Positions 43,843 through 53,556 of a stretch of 64,000 bases of DNA are shown in pieces (position 1 is the first letter of the stretch; the number at the start of each line of letters is the position of its first letter). Location of the stretch: NCBI GenBank assembly GCA_902168105.1, contig CABHOY010000058.1, positions 124,001 to 188,000 of the forward strand. The letters are read 5' to 3'. The stretch comes from an uncultured Flavihumibacter sp. (GTDB lineage Bacteria; Bacteroidota; Bacteroidia; Chitinophagales; Chitinophagaceae). Made by a program: the position numbers and the translations under genes. The notes beneath the pieces are model-generated. The model was not told the DNA's origin and did no database searches. It saw only the letters and a program-made list of their open reading frames with translations.

Positions 43843-46800
43843 TTATTTGGGTTGTATGGTGAGTGAGATAATTTCGCCATCTGCATAATGGGAGTCGTCC
43901 TCCTCCCGGTAACTGTTCCTTTCGTGTTGCCCGATGATCATCTCTTCACCTGTGATGACGTTACTGATACCTATCGGCTCCGGATCGCGGTATTCCCACT
44001 CGTCCAGCACCCTGATAGAGTGATGTAATGCGGGTATCAGTATCGCTGCAGATGTTGAGGCCTTTACATAGTCCGTATTGCTGGCAGCAGTGTCCAGCAT
44101 ACAGTGGATGGCTTTATCGTCGGCATCTCTTTCTTCAAAGAAATGTACCATCGAAAAGCCAGTGACATAGGCGATATAAGGCAGCTTTTTGATAAAATTC
44201 AGGATATCCGCTATATACAAAGCACCGCCCATCTTTACATCGGTATGGCTGTCAAACAACCACGGCGTAAGGAAACGGCGGATATCGTCCTGCAATTTTA
44301 CCAGGTAATAATTCTTGTCAGTGCTGCTGGTCCCTTTTACAAAGCCCACGTCACAGATGATCTTCACCCGTTCATAGTCAGGATGATGGATCGATAGCTT
44401 CACATAAGGCGGCAACAGATCTTTCACGAAGTGGAAGATCCGGTACAGGGTCGCAATATCCATCAGTGGCTCTTCACTTTCGTACATCCCGTTTTCAGAT
44501 GGTTTAGGAACGACCACCAGTTGTACGTCAGACGAAGTAATGCCGGTTACACATTTAACAATGAGCACATCAGGAAACTCTTCCAGCACCAGTTGTATGA
44601 TATCTATACCGGATGTAGGGCGCTTCTTATGACGTAGGCGCTCGCTGACACGCAAATAATATTCATCCGCTGTTTCCGCAGGCCTGCCACCAAAAGACGG
44701 GAACAACTGCCATATGCGCTGAATACCCCGCACGTCCTGCTGCAAAGACTTAATGAACAGCGGAGCAAGCGTTGTGGCGATAGCGGTGTCTTTCTGATCG
44801 CGGGCAGCAAGAGCAGCATTGACGAAAACACCTTTCACCATTGGTCTTATCTGCATCTCTTCAGGTGCAGACAGTCTTATCCATTGCAGCTCCTTATCCA
44901 GCCTGGTATTGCCGTAACAGTTCTCTGACGGCGTACGCATGCTGATGATGCCACTGCTGATAAATAACTGGGTGGTATCAGCCTGTATCTGATCTTTATT
45001 GAATGGCACCCAGCGGTCGTTATAGAGATAGCTCCAATGTAACTTCGGCGCTTTGGTGGTATTGGTATACTTATAATACTTTTCGTCCAGCTGGAATAGC
45101 AGGGAAATATCTTCCTGTGGCGACATCTGATCAAAGCCCAGGTACAGACTGGCCTTATCGTCAAACACCGGCAACAGCGAAAAATCTCCCTGGAAGGCAG
45201 AGGGATATGATTTCCTGTGCCCGTAAGGATAGAGGTGGAACAATTGTAATGACTGGTCCGTATCGTTCGCTTTGTCCGGTTTCATAATTTCAGCCTGTTC
45301 CAGTGTATAGTCCACCATAATGGATTTTACCAATGGTGTATAAGGTATATTGGGAACAGGCCGTTTCTTGTTCCATCTGCCGGCATTGTGTGTGGCCACT
45401 TCAGGGAACAGGCGCAGGAACATCCTGTGGCCGAACGCTTCCCGGGGAGCCGCCAACTCCAGTCGGATGGCGCCGTCAGTATAAAAACCATCTGTTACAA
45501 ATGGTTCTTTGTTCAGCAAAGGCTTATTATGGAACCTGATCCTTTGATGATCTATATCTCTCAGGATGACAGTATCTGAAAGTAAAAGCCGGTCTTCATC
45601 ATCATGGTATGTCTCAAACAGGTCCAGCAATTGCTGTCTGTTACGTTCAGGCTGGAACTGTCCGTTCTCGTAGGTACTGATACCCGCCTTGAATGAATCA
45701 TTGAGCATACCGGCATCATAGGCATCGTAATATTCATTAAACCCGCCGGTGGTATGTGGTAGTTCCAGCCACTCGAGCCTGATGCGAAAATCGGTCGTAT
45801 AGGTATTAAAAACGTTACTGTCCTTTATATCCAGGAAGGAGCCTACAGCAGGTTGAGGACCGAACAACTGGAAAGGGTTCGCCGGACTGAGTGGCCCTGC
45901 ATTGTTAAACAGTCTTACTGAACGGTATCCTCTTACATTCGCGCGGATGGCTATCCGCTCCAGCCATAATAACGGCAGGTATGAATAAGGATGATGGAAG
46001 CTACTATTATTCAGCAGCAACCTAATCAACGGAAGGGCCGTCTGATAAGAGCCCAGGTGTACGACAGGATTATACAGCGCTGCCGCCGGTGCATTGATAT
46101 CGTAGGTGATACTGATCACTATACAATTAGAATCGCAGTCAGGAGTAGCGCTACGGATACTATGTTTGGTAAATGTATACCAGCCTTCGGCGGTGGTATA
46201 TGAAATGATCAGGGCTGATGACAATAGCTCGTTCATCACCAGCGCCTCTTTCTTGCCGGTCACCGCAGCGAAGTTGCTGACATAAGCCAGCAGCTTTTCA
46301 TAAGAAGACGCTTCAAAGTAGAGTGAAATATCGACGGTACGACGGCCTTCCGTAAGATAGAACAATGGGGACGCAATGATCAGCCCCATATCAGTTTCCT
46401 GCATGGTCCTTTGATCGAGGGGCAGTTCTTCCTGTGCTTCCCCTAATAAGGGCCAGGGTGTTACCGGCAATGCACCTGGCAGATGGTCTGCCGGTACTGT
46501 TACTTTATGTTTCGATGTATATACCTGTTGCTCGATAATATCCGATTGCTGCGGATTGTTGGCGGAGATCTGCGTATAGCTGTTCACGTAAACCGCCTGT
46601 AAAGCACGCAGCCTGGTCTGGCTGGCGTTCAGGTCCTGCGTCAGCCTGTAGGTAGCAGGCGGTGCGCCATTGCCGGTTTCCACGACCATAGGCGTACCTT
46701 CTCTCACCACTACCGGAACGCTCTGCGGCAGCATATCTACAAATACATGCACCTTGTCAGGTATAGCGGCTCGTTGCTGTATTCCAAGCACGTTGCGGTA

Positions 46801-47607
46801 ATAGTATGACAGGTGCTGCCCGGTGAGGCCGTTTATTTTATTCTGAAGATGGCCGTAAAGTTGCGTGAACGCCATCAGCAGTCCTATATGAGGATGATGC
46901 TCCATTGCGTCCGGCCGCCTTTTCAGGTACAGTTGTGCAGAACTGGTAACCTGGTAATATTTGGAACGGAGATTATTATAAATTTCATTGAGCGACTGGT
47001 AACCCAGAAACACAGGTCCGGTCTCTCCCTGCCTGCGGACGAGTTGAGGAAAGAGTGCCTGTAACTCTTTAGTTACCGCCTTTGAACGGAAATAACGGAT
47101 ATGCCTGAAAAGCCCTGCAGCCTCTCTTTCATACTGCAACAAATGCAGTACGTCTTCTTCCAGGCTGTCCTGCAATTGCTCTGTATAGATCCATGTAAAG
47201 CCCTGCAGGTCGGCTTTCTTCAATTGTTGTAAATGACTGGCCAGTTGTATGGCAATGCCGTAAATGAGGTTAAAAAGTTCTGTTAATGGTGGGTGTAATT
47301 GTACATCGTTGTCTGCCGCCTCCAGTAGTTCCTGGAGTGCCTGCTGCCGTTGTTGCCACGGCGTAAAATCAAGGCGTGAGATCGCAATGATCATGATAAG
47401 GGCATCCGCCTGGAGAAATTCTTTCCAGTCGCCCTCAACTTCATGTTGAAAGTTAAAATAGTTGAACTGTGCAGACAGGTCTGACAGGAATAATAACAGG
47501 TCTTCCTTGCTGCGTTCATCAATCTTCACATAGGATGGCAACAGCGCTTCTAATTTTCGCTCCGTCTGACTGACGCCATCCCTCATATAATCGAATAATG
47601 TATTCAT
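43843..47607 (-). CDS. eCIS baseplate protein (Afp11-like, baseplate J)
   Basis: 1254 residues, the largest protein of the operon. The N-terminus (MNTLFDYMRDGVSQTERKLEALLPSYVKIDERS region) and helical lead are as in Afp11; the C-terminal third (YYLRVSERLRHKKRPTSGIDIIQLVLEEF, VVPKPSENGMYESEEP, PPYVKLSIHHPDYERVKIICDVGFV) matches baseplate J/gp47-type wedges. It would form the main ring of the baseplate. It starts 15 bases after the gp25-like gene. Confidence 0.85.
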   Translation of the reverse strand: MNTLFDYMRDGVSQTERKLEALLPSYVKIDERSKEDLLLFLSDLSAQFNYFNFQHEVEGDWKEFLQADALIMIIAISRLDFTPWQQRQQALQELLEAADNDVQLHPPLTELFNLIYGIAIQLASHLQQLKKADLQGFTWIYTEQLQDSLEEDVLHLLQYEREAAGLFRHIRYFRSKAVTKELQALFPQLVRRQGETGPVFLGYQSLNEIYNNLRSKYYQVTSSAQLYLKRRPDAMEHHPHIGLLMAFTQLYGHLQNKINGLTGQHLSYYYRNVLGIQQRAAIPDKVHVFVDMLPQSVPVVVREGTPMVVETGNGAPPATYRLTQDLNASQTRLRALQAVYVNSYTQISANNPQQSDIIEQQVYTSKHKVTVPADHLPGALPVTPWPLLGEAQEELPLDQRTMQETDMGLIIASPLFYLTEGRRTVDISLYFEASSYEKLLAYVSNFAAVTGKKEALVMNELLSSALIISYTTAEGWYTFTKHSIRSATPDCDSNCIVISITYDINAPAAALYNPVVHLGSYQTALPLIRLLLNNSSFHHPYSYLPLLWLERIAIRANVRGYRSVRLFNNAGPLSPANPFQLFGPQPAVGSFLDIKDSNVFNTYTTDFRIRLEWLELPHTTGGFNEYYDAYDAGMLNDSFKAGISTYENGQFQPERNRQQLLDLFETYHDDEDRLLLSDTVILRDIDHQRIRFHNKPLLNKEPFVTDGFYTDGAIRLELAAPREAFGHRMFLRLFPEVATHNAGRWNKKRPVPNIPYTPLVKSIMVDYTLEQAEIMKPDKANDTDQSLQLFHLYPYGHRKSYPSAFQGDFSLLPVFDDKASLYLGFDQMSPQEDISLLFQLDEKYYKYTNTTKAPKLHWSYLYNDRWVPFNKDQIQADTTQLFISSGIISMRTPSENCYGNTRLDKELQWIRLSAPEEMQIRPMVKGVFVNAALAARDQKDTAIATTLAPLFIKSLQQDVRGIQRIWQLFPSFGGRPAETADEYYLRVSERLRHKKRPTSGIDIIQLVLEEFPDVLIVKCVTGITSSDVQLVVVPKPSENGMYESEEPLMDIATLYRIFHFVKDLLPPYVKLSIHHPDYERVKIICDVGFVKGTSSTDKNYYLVKLQDDIRRFLTPWLFDSHTDVKMGGALYIADILNFIKKLPYIAYVTGFSMVHFFEERDADDKAIHCMLDTAASNTDYVKASTSAAILIPALHHSIRVLDEWEYRDPEPIGISNVITGEEMIIGQHERNSYREEDDSHYADGEIISLTIQPK

Positions 47608-47622
47608 ATTATGCGCTACACG

Positions 47623-48051
47623 CTAAGGCAAAAGGTTGGGCGACACAATATTGGTGCCTTCCAGGAAATAGAAAGGGTAAACCAAATTATGCCTGGTGTT
47701 AGTAGATATAATAGTATAATGGATCTGCAAATGAAGCATACCCTGAACATCATCGCGCAGTAGTACGTCAAGGCTCTGAAAATTAACCCGTGGTTCGAAG
47801 TCCAGCAAGGCGTGTTCAATCAGGTCGCTGATCTCGGTGATCATCTCACTGTCCACCTTCTCAAATACCAGCCTGTGAAGATTACATCCGAAAGTGGGTT
47901 GCATCATTCGTTCACCGGGTACAGTACCCAGTATGATGCGGATGCTTTCTTCTATATCGGCGATGGCGTGGCTCATGACCGCGGTGCTGCCGGCTTTATC
48001 GAATGCCGGAGGGAAAGCCCAACCGGTACCGAGGAAAGAATTGATTCCCAT
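47623..48051 (-). CDS. eCIS gp25/GPW-type baseplate protein (Afp9-like)
   Basis: 142 residues of the gp25/W lysozyme-like (non-enzymatic) baseplate family. Typical segments are GTGWAFPPAFD, ADIEESIRIILGTVPGERMMQPTFGCNLHRLVFE and EHALLDFEPRV. It initiates sheath assembly by presenting a sheath-like strand. Eleven bases separate it from the PAAR gene. Confidence 0.93.
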   Translation of the reverse strand: MGINSFLGTGWAFPPAFDKAGSTAVMSHAIADIEESIRIILGTVPGERMMQPTFGCNLHRLVFEKVDSEMITEISDLIEHALLDFEPRVNFQSLDVLLRDDVQGMLHLQIHYTIISTNTRHNLVYPFYFLEGTNIVSPNLLP

Positions 48052-48062
48052 TTAAATTGTTT

Positions 48063-48365
48063 TTAACCGCCTATTAATACCGTCGGATAGCCCAACACGA
48101 TGCTACCGCCATGGGCTGTGCTATCGCCCATACGGGCAGCAGGCTTACCACCGATCATTACCGTGGAAGAGCCTTTTACAATAGAGTCCGGCGGACCTAC
48201 ACATACACACATATCGCCCAGTACTGCTGCAGGCATACTGCCTATCAGCACTGTTGGCACACCCGGTCCTATAACGGGGCCGCCTACGTGCGGAATAGGT
48301 GGAATTCCCGGCGTTTGCATGGGACAGGTATGCATATCGGTCAATCTTGCTGCGGGTGCTCCCAT
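48063..48365 (-). CDS. eCIS PAAR-repeat spike tip (Afp10-like)
   Basis: 100 residues. Contains PAAR (GAPAARLTDMHTC and GKPAARMGDSTAHGG) with His and Cys residues placed to bind the tip metal ion, and the Pro-Gly pattern of a cone-shaped beta-helix tip. It caps the VgrG spike. It has no fused effector domain. Confidence 0.93.
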   Translation of the reverse strand: MGAPAARLTDMHTCPMQTPGIPPIPHVGGPVIGPGVPTVLIGSMPAAVLGDMCVCVGPPDSIVKGSSTVMIGGKPAARMGDSTAHGGSIVLGYPTVLIGG

Positions 48366-48414
48366 TTTGTTTTTATTTAGTTACACTGGCAGATCATCCG
48401 CCGTAACAGTTCCT

Positions 48415-50235
48415 TTAATTGATCATTACGATACCGCCCTTGATGACCGTCTGGCCTGAGGCAGATACTTCCGCAGTGGCCGTACCTTTGGCGGTAAAGC
48501 CCATCTGCGCCGTCTGGTTGATGTTCATGCCTTTCAGCTCCATATCCTGTGTAGCCTCCATAGATACTTTACCGGTGGCCTTCAGGTTGATGTTACCTGT
48601 TGCTTTCAGGGTGATATCTTTTGGACTGTCAAGCGTTATACCACTATCATCCAGTTTGACGCTGTTGTTGTTCTGATCTTTTATCTCGATGGATTTACCA
48701 TCGTCGCTCAAGGTAATGGTATTATTACCAGGCGTTGTGATCTTGATGATCTTTTTATCATCATCAAAGTTCAGCTGCAACTTGCTGCGTGTGTACAATG
48801 CTTTCACATTGTTCTTTTCATCCGCCTGCGTAACCGGCGGCACTTTACTTTTACTGAACAGAGAGCCGAGTACCACGGGGTAACGCGGATCGCTTTCCAG
48901 GAAACCTACCACCACTTCATCGCCTACCTCCGGACAAAACACAGAACCGGCGCCGGATGTAGCGTAGTAACTGGCAAGACGCGCCCAGATACCTTTCTGA
49001 TCGCTGGCGTTAGAAGCCGGCTTTACCTGTATACGGTACTGAGACGACGGATCTTCAGAGATCTTCGCCACGGTAGCTAGCTGCAAACCTTGTATGGCTG
49101 GCATCTGGCCGTTGGCAGGCGTATAAGAGAATTGTTCCTTTTCAAAAATAGGTTTGTCCGGCGCACCGAAACGTACGGTGGTCGTCCAGAGCCCTTCCTC
49201 CATCGTATGCTTTACTGCAACAATGTATGCGCTACCGTTGAAACGCTCTCCGACACCCTTCAGTTCCAGCAGCGTTCCAGGCTTGGCAAGTGCGCTGCCA
49301 ATAAAGGAAACTGTTCCTCTCATGGCGTTCATACGCAAACGCAACAACGTACTGTCGGCCCACGATTTCAGGTCTGCCTGTGCCATCGGAGCGCTGGAAA
49401 TAAGTTTCAGATCAGACTGCGACAGCTTTCCAGAGAATGATTTGGCCGTCAGATTACCATGTTCATTCAGGCTTGGTTCTGCGGCGCTTGACGTAATGAG
49501 CGCCAGTGTTTGCGGGTCCCAGGCAGCAGCTTCGATTGCTGTCGGTTGCTTTTCAGCATTAAGTTCTGCATCGAAAGAGATCAATCCCTCGCCATAACCG
49601 ACAGACAAAACTGCCTCGTTGCTGAATTTAGGTTTACCGATCTTGATACCATCATCGTCCACGATCGTGATGTAACCATTAAAGGCCGCCCTGCCCAGGA
49701 TGAAATCCCAGTCGGTGGCAGTTTTCTGGAACAACACCTCTTGTTGTGCGCTTGTACTATCCACAGTAGCAGAAAGACCATACGTGCCTACGATCTTCGT
49801 AATAACGTCACTGTCCGTAGATTCGGAGAACTCCGCCTCTTTCTGGTTCAGCGTCATTTTCACGGCTTCGTGTTTACAGGTCACCACTACCTGGAATAGT
49901 TTGTTGCTGCTGATGCGCAAGGCCTGTTTCACGATCACACCTTTAAACACGGATTGTTCCGTATCTTCTCCATAACCGGCAGTGATCGCGATGGTATTAC
50001 CGGGTACCAGGTCTGAACCTTCGCTGCTGGGAAAGCTACCGCCATCCCCGCCTTCGCCGATATCGCCGGAACCTTCTACGAACACTATTTCCGCATATGA
50101 GATCTTATTGATCTCATGCGAAATGGAGACAGACACCACTCCATATTTCTCCTGGACGGCATTACCTTCTGAGGTCACCGTGAACCGGAGGGTAGCATCA
50201 GTTATATTAGCAGTAGGACTTTGCGCCGGCATCAA
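48415..50235 (-). CDS. eCIS VgrG-like spike protein (Afp8-like)
   Basis: 606 residues combining gp27- and gp5-like domains. The N-terminal half carries the ring domain (ISYAEIVFVEGSG, LVPGNTIAITAGYGEDTEQSVFKGVIVK); the OB-fold follows (FCPEVGDEVVVGFLESDPRYPVVLGSLF), then a beta-helix needle with repeats such as NTITLSDDGKSIEIKD and NINLKATGKVSMEAT. There is no C-terminal effector extension. It overlaps the LysM gene by four bases. Known as the trimeric piercing spike. Confidence 0.93.
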   Translation of the reverse strand: MMPAQSPTANITDATLRFTVTSEGNAVQEKYGVVSVSISHEINKISYAEIVFVEGSGDIGEGGDGGSFPSSEGSDLVPGNTIAITAGYGEDTEQSVFKGVIVKQALRISSNKLFQVVVTCKHEAVKMTLNQKEAEFSESTDSDVITKIVGTYGLSATVDSTSAQQEVLFQKTATDWDFILGRAAFNGYITIVDDDGIKIGKPKFSNEAVLSVGYGEGLISFDAELNAEKQPTAIEAAAWDPQTLALITSSAAEPSLNEHGNLTAKSFSGKLSQSDLKLISSAPMAQADLKSWADSTLLRLRMNAMRGTVSFIGSALAKPGTLLELKGVGERFNGSAYIVAVKHTMEEGLWTTTVRFGAPDKPIFEKEQFSYTPANGQMPAIQGLQLATVAKISEDPSSQYRIQVKPASNASDQKGIWARLASYYATSGAGSVFCPEVGDEVVVGFLESDPRYPVVLGSLFSKSKVPPVTQADEKNNVKALYTRSKLQLNFDDDKKIIKITTPGNNTITLSDDGKSIEIKDQNNNSVKLDDSGITLDSPKDITLKATGNINLKATGKVSMEATQDMELKGMNINQTAQMGFTAKGTATAEVSASGQTVIKGGIVMIN

Positions 50236-50900
50236 GCTTTCTTTAATGGTGGAAAATACAGTTCATCGCCCGGGCTGATAGCGTGAACGCTACTCAGTCC
50301 GTTAACCCTGGCCACTTCCATATAATAGGAAGGATCGCCATAGATGCGGTAAGCCATTATCGGCAATGTATCTCCTGCTTTTACAGTAATGATATGCGTC
50401 AGATCGGGAGAACCTTTTTTTGCCTTTTGTTTCTTCGTTTTAAAATCAAGCGATTTCGCGATCACGAGCTTCACTTCCGCCCTTAATGCGGTACCGTCTG
50501 CATTGAACATTTTATAGTTGGTCGTGATACTGGTGCAAACGCCTCTATACACAAAATCTCCCCAGGAGATCTTGAGGAAATTAGGCCGGTGTTTATCGCC
50601 CTGATAAGAAAACATCACGTAACGCAACCTGTCAATGTAGCCGTCTACCGTCTGGCCGTCAGGGATCGGGATAATGCCCGTACCATCCACCAGCAGGTCG
50701 AGGTTCAGGTCAGAGTCTCCCATACCTGTAAAGACCATCGTAGGGTCGGACGAGTTCTGTTCATCAGGCGATCCGTATTCCGCCTTGTAAGTCAGGGAAT
50801 AAGTGCTGGGATTGATCATAGCGCTGATCTTACTCAGTAACTTATCAACGCAGGCCGCATCTCCATAAGCTGCAATCTGTAATTTCTTGATCTCACCCAT
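50232..50900 (-). CDS. eCIS LysM-containing tube-baseplate connector (Afp7-like)
   Basis: 222 residues. The N-terminal CIS tube-like domain (SAMINPSTYSLTYKAEYG, LDLLVDGTGI, SWGDFVYRGVCTSI) precedes a C-terminal LysM (HIITVKAGDTLPIMAYRIYG, GDELYFPP). Afp7/Pvc7 proteins of this layout join the tube to the spike. The start lies three bases after the DUF5908 gene. Confidence 0.9.
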   Translation of the reverse strand: MGEIKKLQIAAYGDAACVDKLLSKISAMINPSTYSLTYKAEYGSPDEQNSSDPTMVFTGMGDSDLNLDLLVDGTGIIPIPDGQTVDGYIDRLRYVMFSYQGDKHRPNFLKISWGDFVYRGVCTSITTNYKMFNADGTALRAEVKLVIAKSLDFKTKKQKAKKGSPDLTHIITVKAGDTLPIMAYRIYGDPSYYMEVARVNGLSSVHAISPGDELYFPPLKKA

Positions 50901-50903
50901 AAC

Positions 50904-51074
50904 TTATCTGTCGGCTTCAGTTTTCATTCTTTTAAGAATGTTGTCCAGGCATTCCCTGACGATACTTTCTTTCCACTGGCGTAAGGTCCTTTCATCCGGC
51001 ATTGCTGCCGAAGTTTTACCAGCGTCTGTAGAAACGGTCACCTTAATGACAAGTTCTCTTATTTCAAGCGCCAT
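50904..51074 (-). CDS. DUF5908-type small eCIS protein (Afp6-like)
   Basis: 56 residues, found by reading the gap between the tube and LysM genes. It starts MALEIRELVIKVTV, the standard opening of DUF5908 proteins (x-x-EIRELVIK), and ends KRMKTEADR. It fits exactly, six bases from the tube gene and three bases from the LysM gene. DUF5908 genes occur at this position in Afp-like clusters; the molecular role is unknown, probably an accessory or chaperone in tube assembly. Confidence 0.88.
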   Translation of the reverse strand: MALEIRELVIKVTVSTDAGKTSAAMPDERTLRQWKESIVRECLDNILKRMKTEADR

Positions 51075-51080
51075 CGTTTA

Positions 51081-51524
51081 TCAGTTGTACTTTTCAAAAT
51101 ACTTGTAGGCCAGCTCCAGCGTCTCTATCACAATTTCGCCTTCTCCTTTCGCCTTGATGCCTGAGATCTCCATCTTCACGGGATAGACACCATAGAACTT
51201 CCAGGAGTAGATAGGCTTGTGGAGTTCATCCAGCAGCATGACCACAATAGTAGTAGGCTTGAACTTGAAGGAGGACAGCGTAGTCCTTACCCAGTCAGTA
51301 ACGGAAGATCCGACCAGCAAGCCACGTTTCAGCACCAGGTTGCTATATTGAGGAGGGGAAGGCAGTTTGTAAACAAACTGATTCTCTCCCCCTTCCTTAA
51401 CTGTTTCTGTGGCTATGTTAACGGAAATGCCGCTCACCTCCTGGAAATTCCCTTCTTCCTTACCAGGGTAACTAATAAAGTTCACCTTGTAATGAAAGCC
51501 TGTCATTGGATATCCGGGATCCAT
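51081..51524 (-). CDS. eCIS inner tube protein (second, Afp5/Afp1-like)
   Basis: 147 residues of the gp19/Hcp-like tail tube family (GFHYKVNFISY, NFQEVSGISVNIATETVKEGG, LVLKRGLLVG, VMLLDELHKPIYSWKFYGVYPVKMEISGIKAKGEGEIVIETLELAYKYFE). Ends in the typical ETLELAYKYF helix. It is probably the tube-initiating protein nearest the baseplate, being next to the baseplate genes; this is inference from gene order. Confidence 0.9.
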   Translation of the reverse strand: MDPGYPMTGFHYKVNFISYPGKEEGNFQEVSGISVNIATETVKEGGENQFVYKLPSPPQYSNLVLKRGLLVGSSVTDWVRTTLSSFKFKPTTIVVMLLDELHKPIYSWKFYGVYPVKMEISGIKAKGEGEIVIETLELAYKYFEKYN

Positions 51525-51529
51525 AAGCT

Positions 51530-51985
51530 TTATTCGCTGATGGTTAAACCTTCGTGCGCAACTTCCATAGTCTCAACGGCTATTTCGTTCGCGTCCGATT
51601 TCATATCCGTAACGGTGATCTTGCAAGGGAATGCATTTTTCAGCGTCCAGCTCATAGCGATATCCTGTTTTTCGTCCAGGAGGCTCACTACGATATTGAT
51701 ACGCTTGTAGGTATTCATTGTAATACCTTTATACTTATCCCATAGTGCTTTGTCTCCTTTGAAGATGCCCTTTTTCAGTGTGATATTGGAGAACTTCTGG
51801 ATACCGGGCATTTTAACTGTAGAATATACAGGGCTGCTGCCGCCACGGTATTCGATAATCTGTGTTTCTGATGATAATCCGGTTACTTCCTGGAAAATCA
51901 GTTCAGCTCCGTCCCACATGACCTTGAAGGAAAATTTGACCAAAGGCCATGTGGTCTGGGCCTGGGTAGATCCGTCATCTGCCAT
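51530..51985 (-). CDS. eCIS inner tube protein (main, Afp1-like)
   Basis: 151 residues of the same tail tube family (PLVKFSFKVMWDGAELIFQEVTGLSSETQIIEYRGG, FSNITLKKGIFKGDKALWDKYKG, ISLLDEKQDIAMSWTLKNAFPCKITVTDMKSDANEIAVETMEVAHEGL in abridged form). Located just after the sheath gene, so it is probably the repeated subunit of the long tube. Five bases separate it from the second tube gene. Confidence 0.9.
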   Translation of the reverse strand: MADDGSTQAQTTWPLVKFSFKVMWDGAELIFQEVTGLSSETQIIEYRGGSSPVYSTVKMPGIQKFSNITLKKGIFKGDKALWDKYKGITMNTYKRINIVVSLLDEKQDIAMSWTLKNAFPCKITVTDMKSDANEIAVETMEVAHEGLTISE

Positions 51986-52035
51986 AGTTATAAGCTTTTA
52001 ATGATAAGATAATAGGGTGATAAGTCTGTTAGTTT

Positions 52036-53538
52036 TTAAGATTGTTGCATCATCTGCTGGAATGTGATCACGATGAACTCAGCAGGTCTTACGATCGCTA
52101 CTCTTACTGTGATCAACATTTTACCGTCGAGGATGTCCTGTGGTGTCATGGTAGAACCAAGGCCCAGCTGAACGTCATAAGCCTGTTCAGGAGCAGCTCC
52201 TGCCAGTGCACCCTGTTTCCAGAGGTTGTTCAGGAAGTTGTCGATCATCGCTTTAACGGTTACCCAGGTGGTAGCGTCGTTCGGCTCGAATACGTAGGTG
52301 CGTGCCGCCAGTTTGATAGATTGTTCTATCATGATGAGGGTACGGCGTACGTTAACATAGCGCCAGTCCTGGCTGTTACCGTCCAGCGTGCGGCCACCCC
52401 ATATCAGTGTACCGATACCCGGGAAAGGACGGATCACGTTGATGGATTTACCTGCAAGTACATCTACGTTCAATTGTCTCTGTTCGTCGTTGGAGATGTT
52501 CACTGAAGGAGCATTCACCATACTTACAGAAACGTTGGCCGGTGATTTCCATACACCACGGCTGCTGTCAACCATGGTATAAAGACCAGCGATAGCGCCA
52601 CTTGGAGGCAGTTCGTTCAGATGTGATCTGACCTCTTCCAGGATACTGTTATAAACAGGGCTGGAAGCCTTGAGTGACTGGTGGAAATTCTTTTTGGCAT
52701 TAGCATCAGGAGTTGCGATCGCTTTGTAGGCAGTCACCACCTGCTTGGCCAGGTCTTCTGGTAATAATGTTCCCAGGTCAACCGCGGGATCGAGGTTTTC
52801 GAAGTCGATCTCGTTGCTTTGAACGATAGCTGTTTTCAGCCAGGGATAATAGGCCGCGCCATAGTTCAGTGCATTGATACCGATATCGCTGCGGAAATCT
52901 GATACGATAGCATCTGTGGTATCGGTGGCAGATTGCTGTGCCAGATCGAAGATGCCGAACCTGCTCTGCGTTTTGGCGCAATGAGCCAGTACTTTTGTGT
53001 ACATGGTGGCGTAGGCTGCTTTCCCGAGGGCGATGATATCCGGAATGACTACCAGTGTAGGCTCAAACTCTTTCTCCAGCATCAGCAGGATATCGGGTTT
53101 GGTTGCAGAACCGATAAAATCGTCCAGGGCTATGTCCAGACCAGCGGCCTGGTCGCCATAGGTACCTACGGAAACGATGTAACAATTTGCACCGCCATTT
53201 GCATAGAACAGACGGATGCTGTTGTAAAGGTAGAAAGTGTTCTTCGGCATGATGGCCACTACCTTGGGAGCGCCGTTCACGATGAATGTTTCTCCTTTGT
53301 AGTCTGCTGCAGGGTCAGCGATGCTGAATTTTGCCTGGAAGCCTGCGCCGAAGAGTTCTACGAACTCTGCGAATGAGGTGACACGGGTTGGTTTTTTCAG
53401 AAGTGATTTACCAAACCGCTCGGCCTTCTGTGTGTAGCCGATAAAGACAGGAACTGCTGTTTCGACGGCAACGGCAGAACTGGGGAAGGCGTTCTTTTCT
53501 TCTATGTAAACGCCCGGTGTCATGAGTGTTGAAGCCAT
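52036..53538 (-). CDS. eCIS contractile sheath protein (Afp2/3-like)
   Basis: 500 residues of the phage tail sheath family. The N-terminus TPGVYIEEKNAFP is the sheath signature, and the C-terminal domain (NVRRTLIMIEQSIKLAARTYVFEPN, LITVRVAIVRPAEFIVITFQQ in abridged form) carries the strands that link sheath subunits. Only one sheath gene is present, whereas the Afp cluster has three paralogues. It shortens on contact and drives the tube through the target envelope. Confidence 0.95.
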   Translation of the reverse strand: MASTLMTPGVYIEEKNAFPSSAVAVETAVPVFIGYTQKAERFGKSLLKKPTRVTSFAEFVELFGAGFQAKFSIADPAADYKGETFIVNGAPKVVAIMPKNTFYLYNSIRLFYANGGANCYIVSVGTYGDQAAGLDIALDDFIGSATKPDILLMLEKEFEPTLVVIPDIIALGKAAYATMYTKVLAHCAKTQSRFGIFDLAQQSATDTTDAIVSDFRSDIGINALNYGAAYYPWLKTAIVQSNEIDFENLDPAVDLGTLLPEDLAKQVVTAYKAIATPDANAKKNFHQSLKASSPVYNSILEEVRSHLNELPPSGAIAGLYTMVDSSRGVWKSPANVSVSMVNAPSVNISNDEQRQLNVDVLAGKSINVIRPFPGIGTLIWGGRTLDGNSQDWRYVNVRRTLIMIEQSIKLAARTYVFEPNDATTWVTVKAMIDNFLNNLWKQGALAGAAPEQAYDVQLGLGSTMTPQDILDGKMLITVRVAIVRPAEFIVITFQQMMQQS

Positions 53539-53556
53539 AGCTGTACGGGTTTGAGA

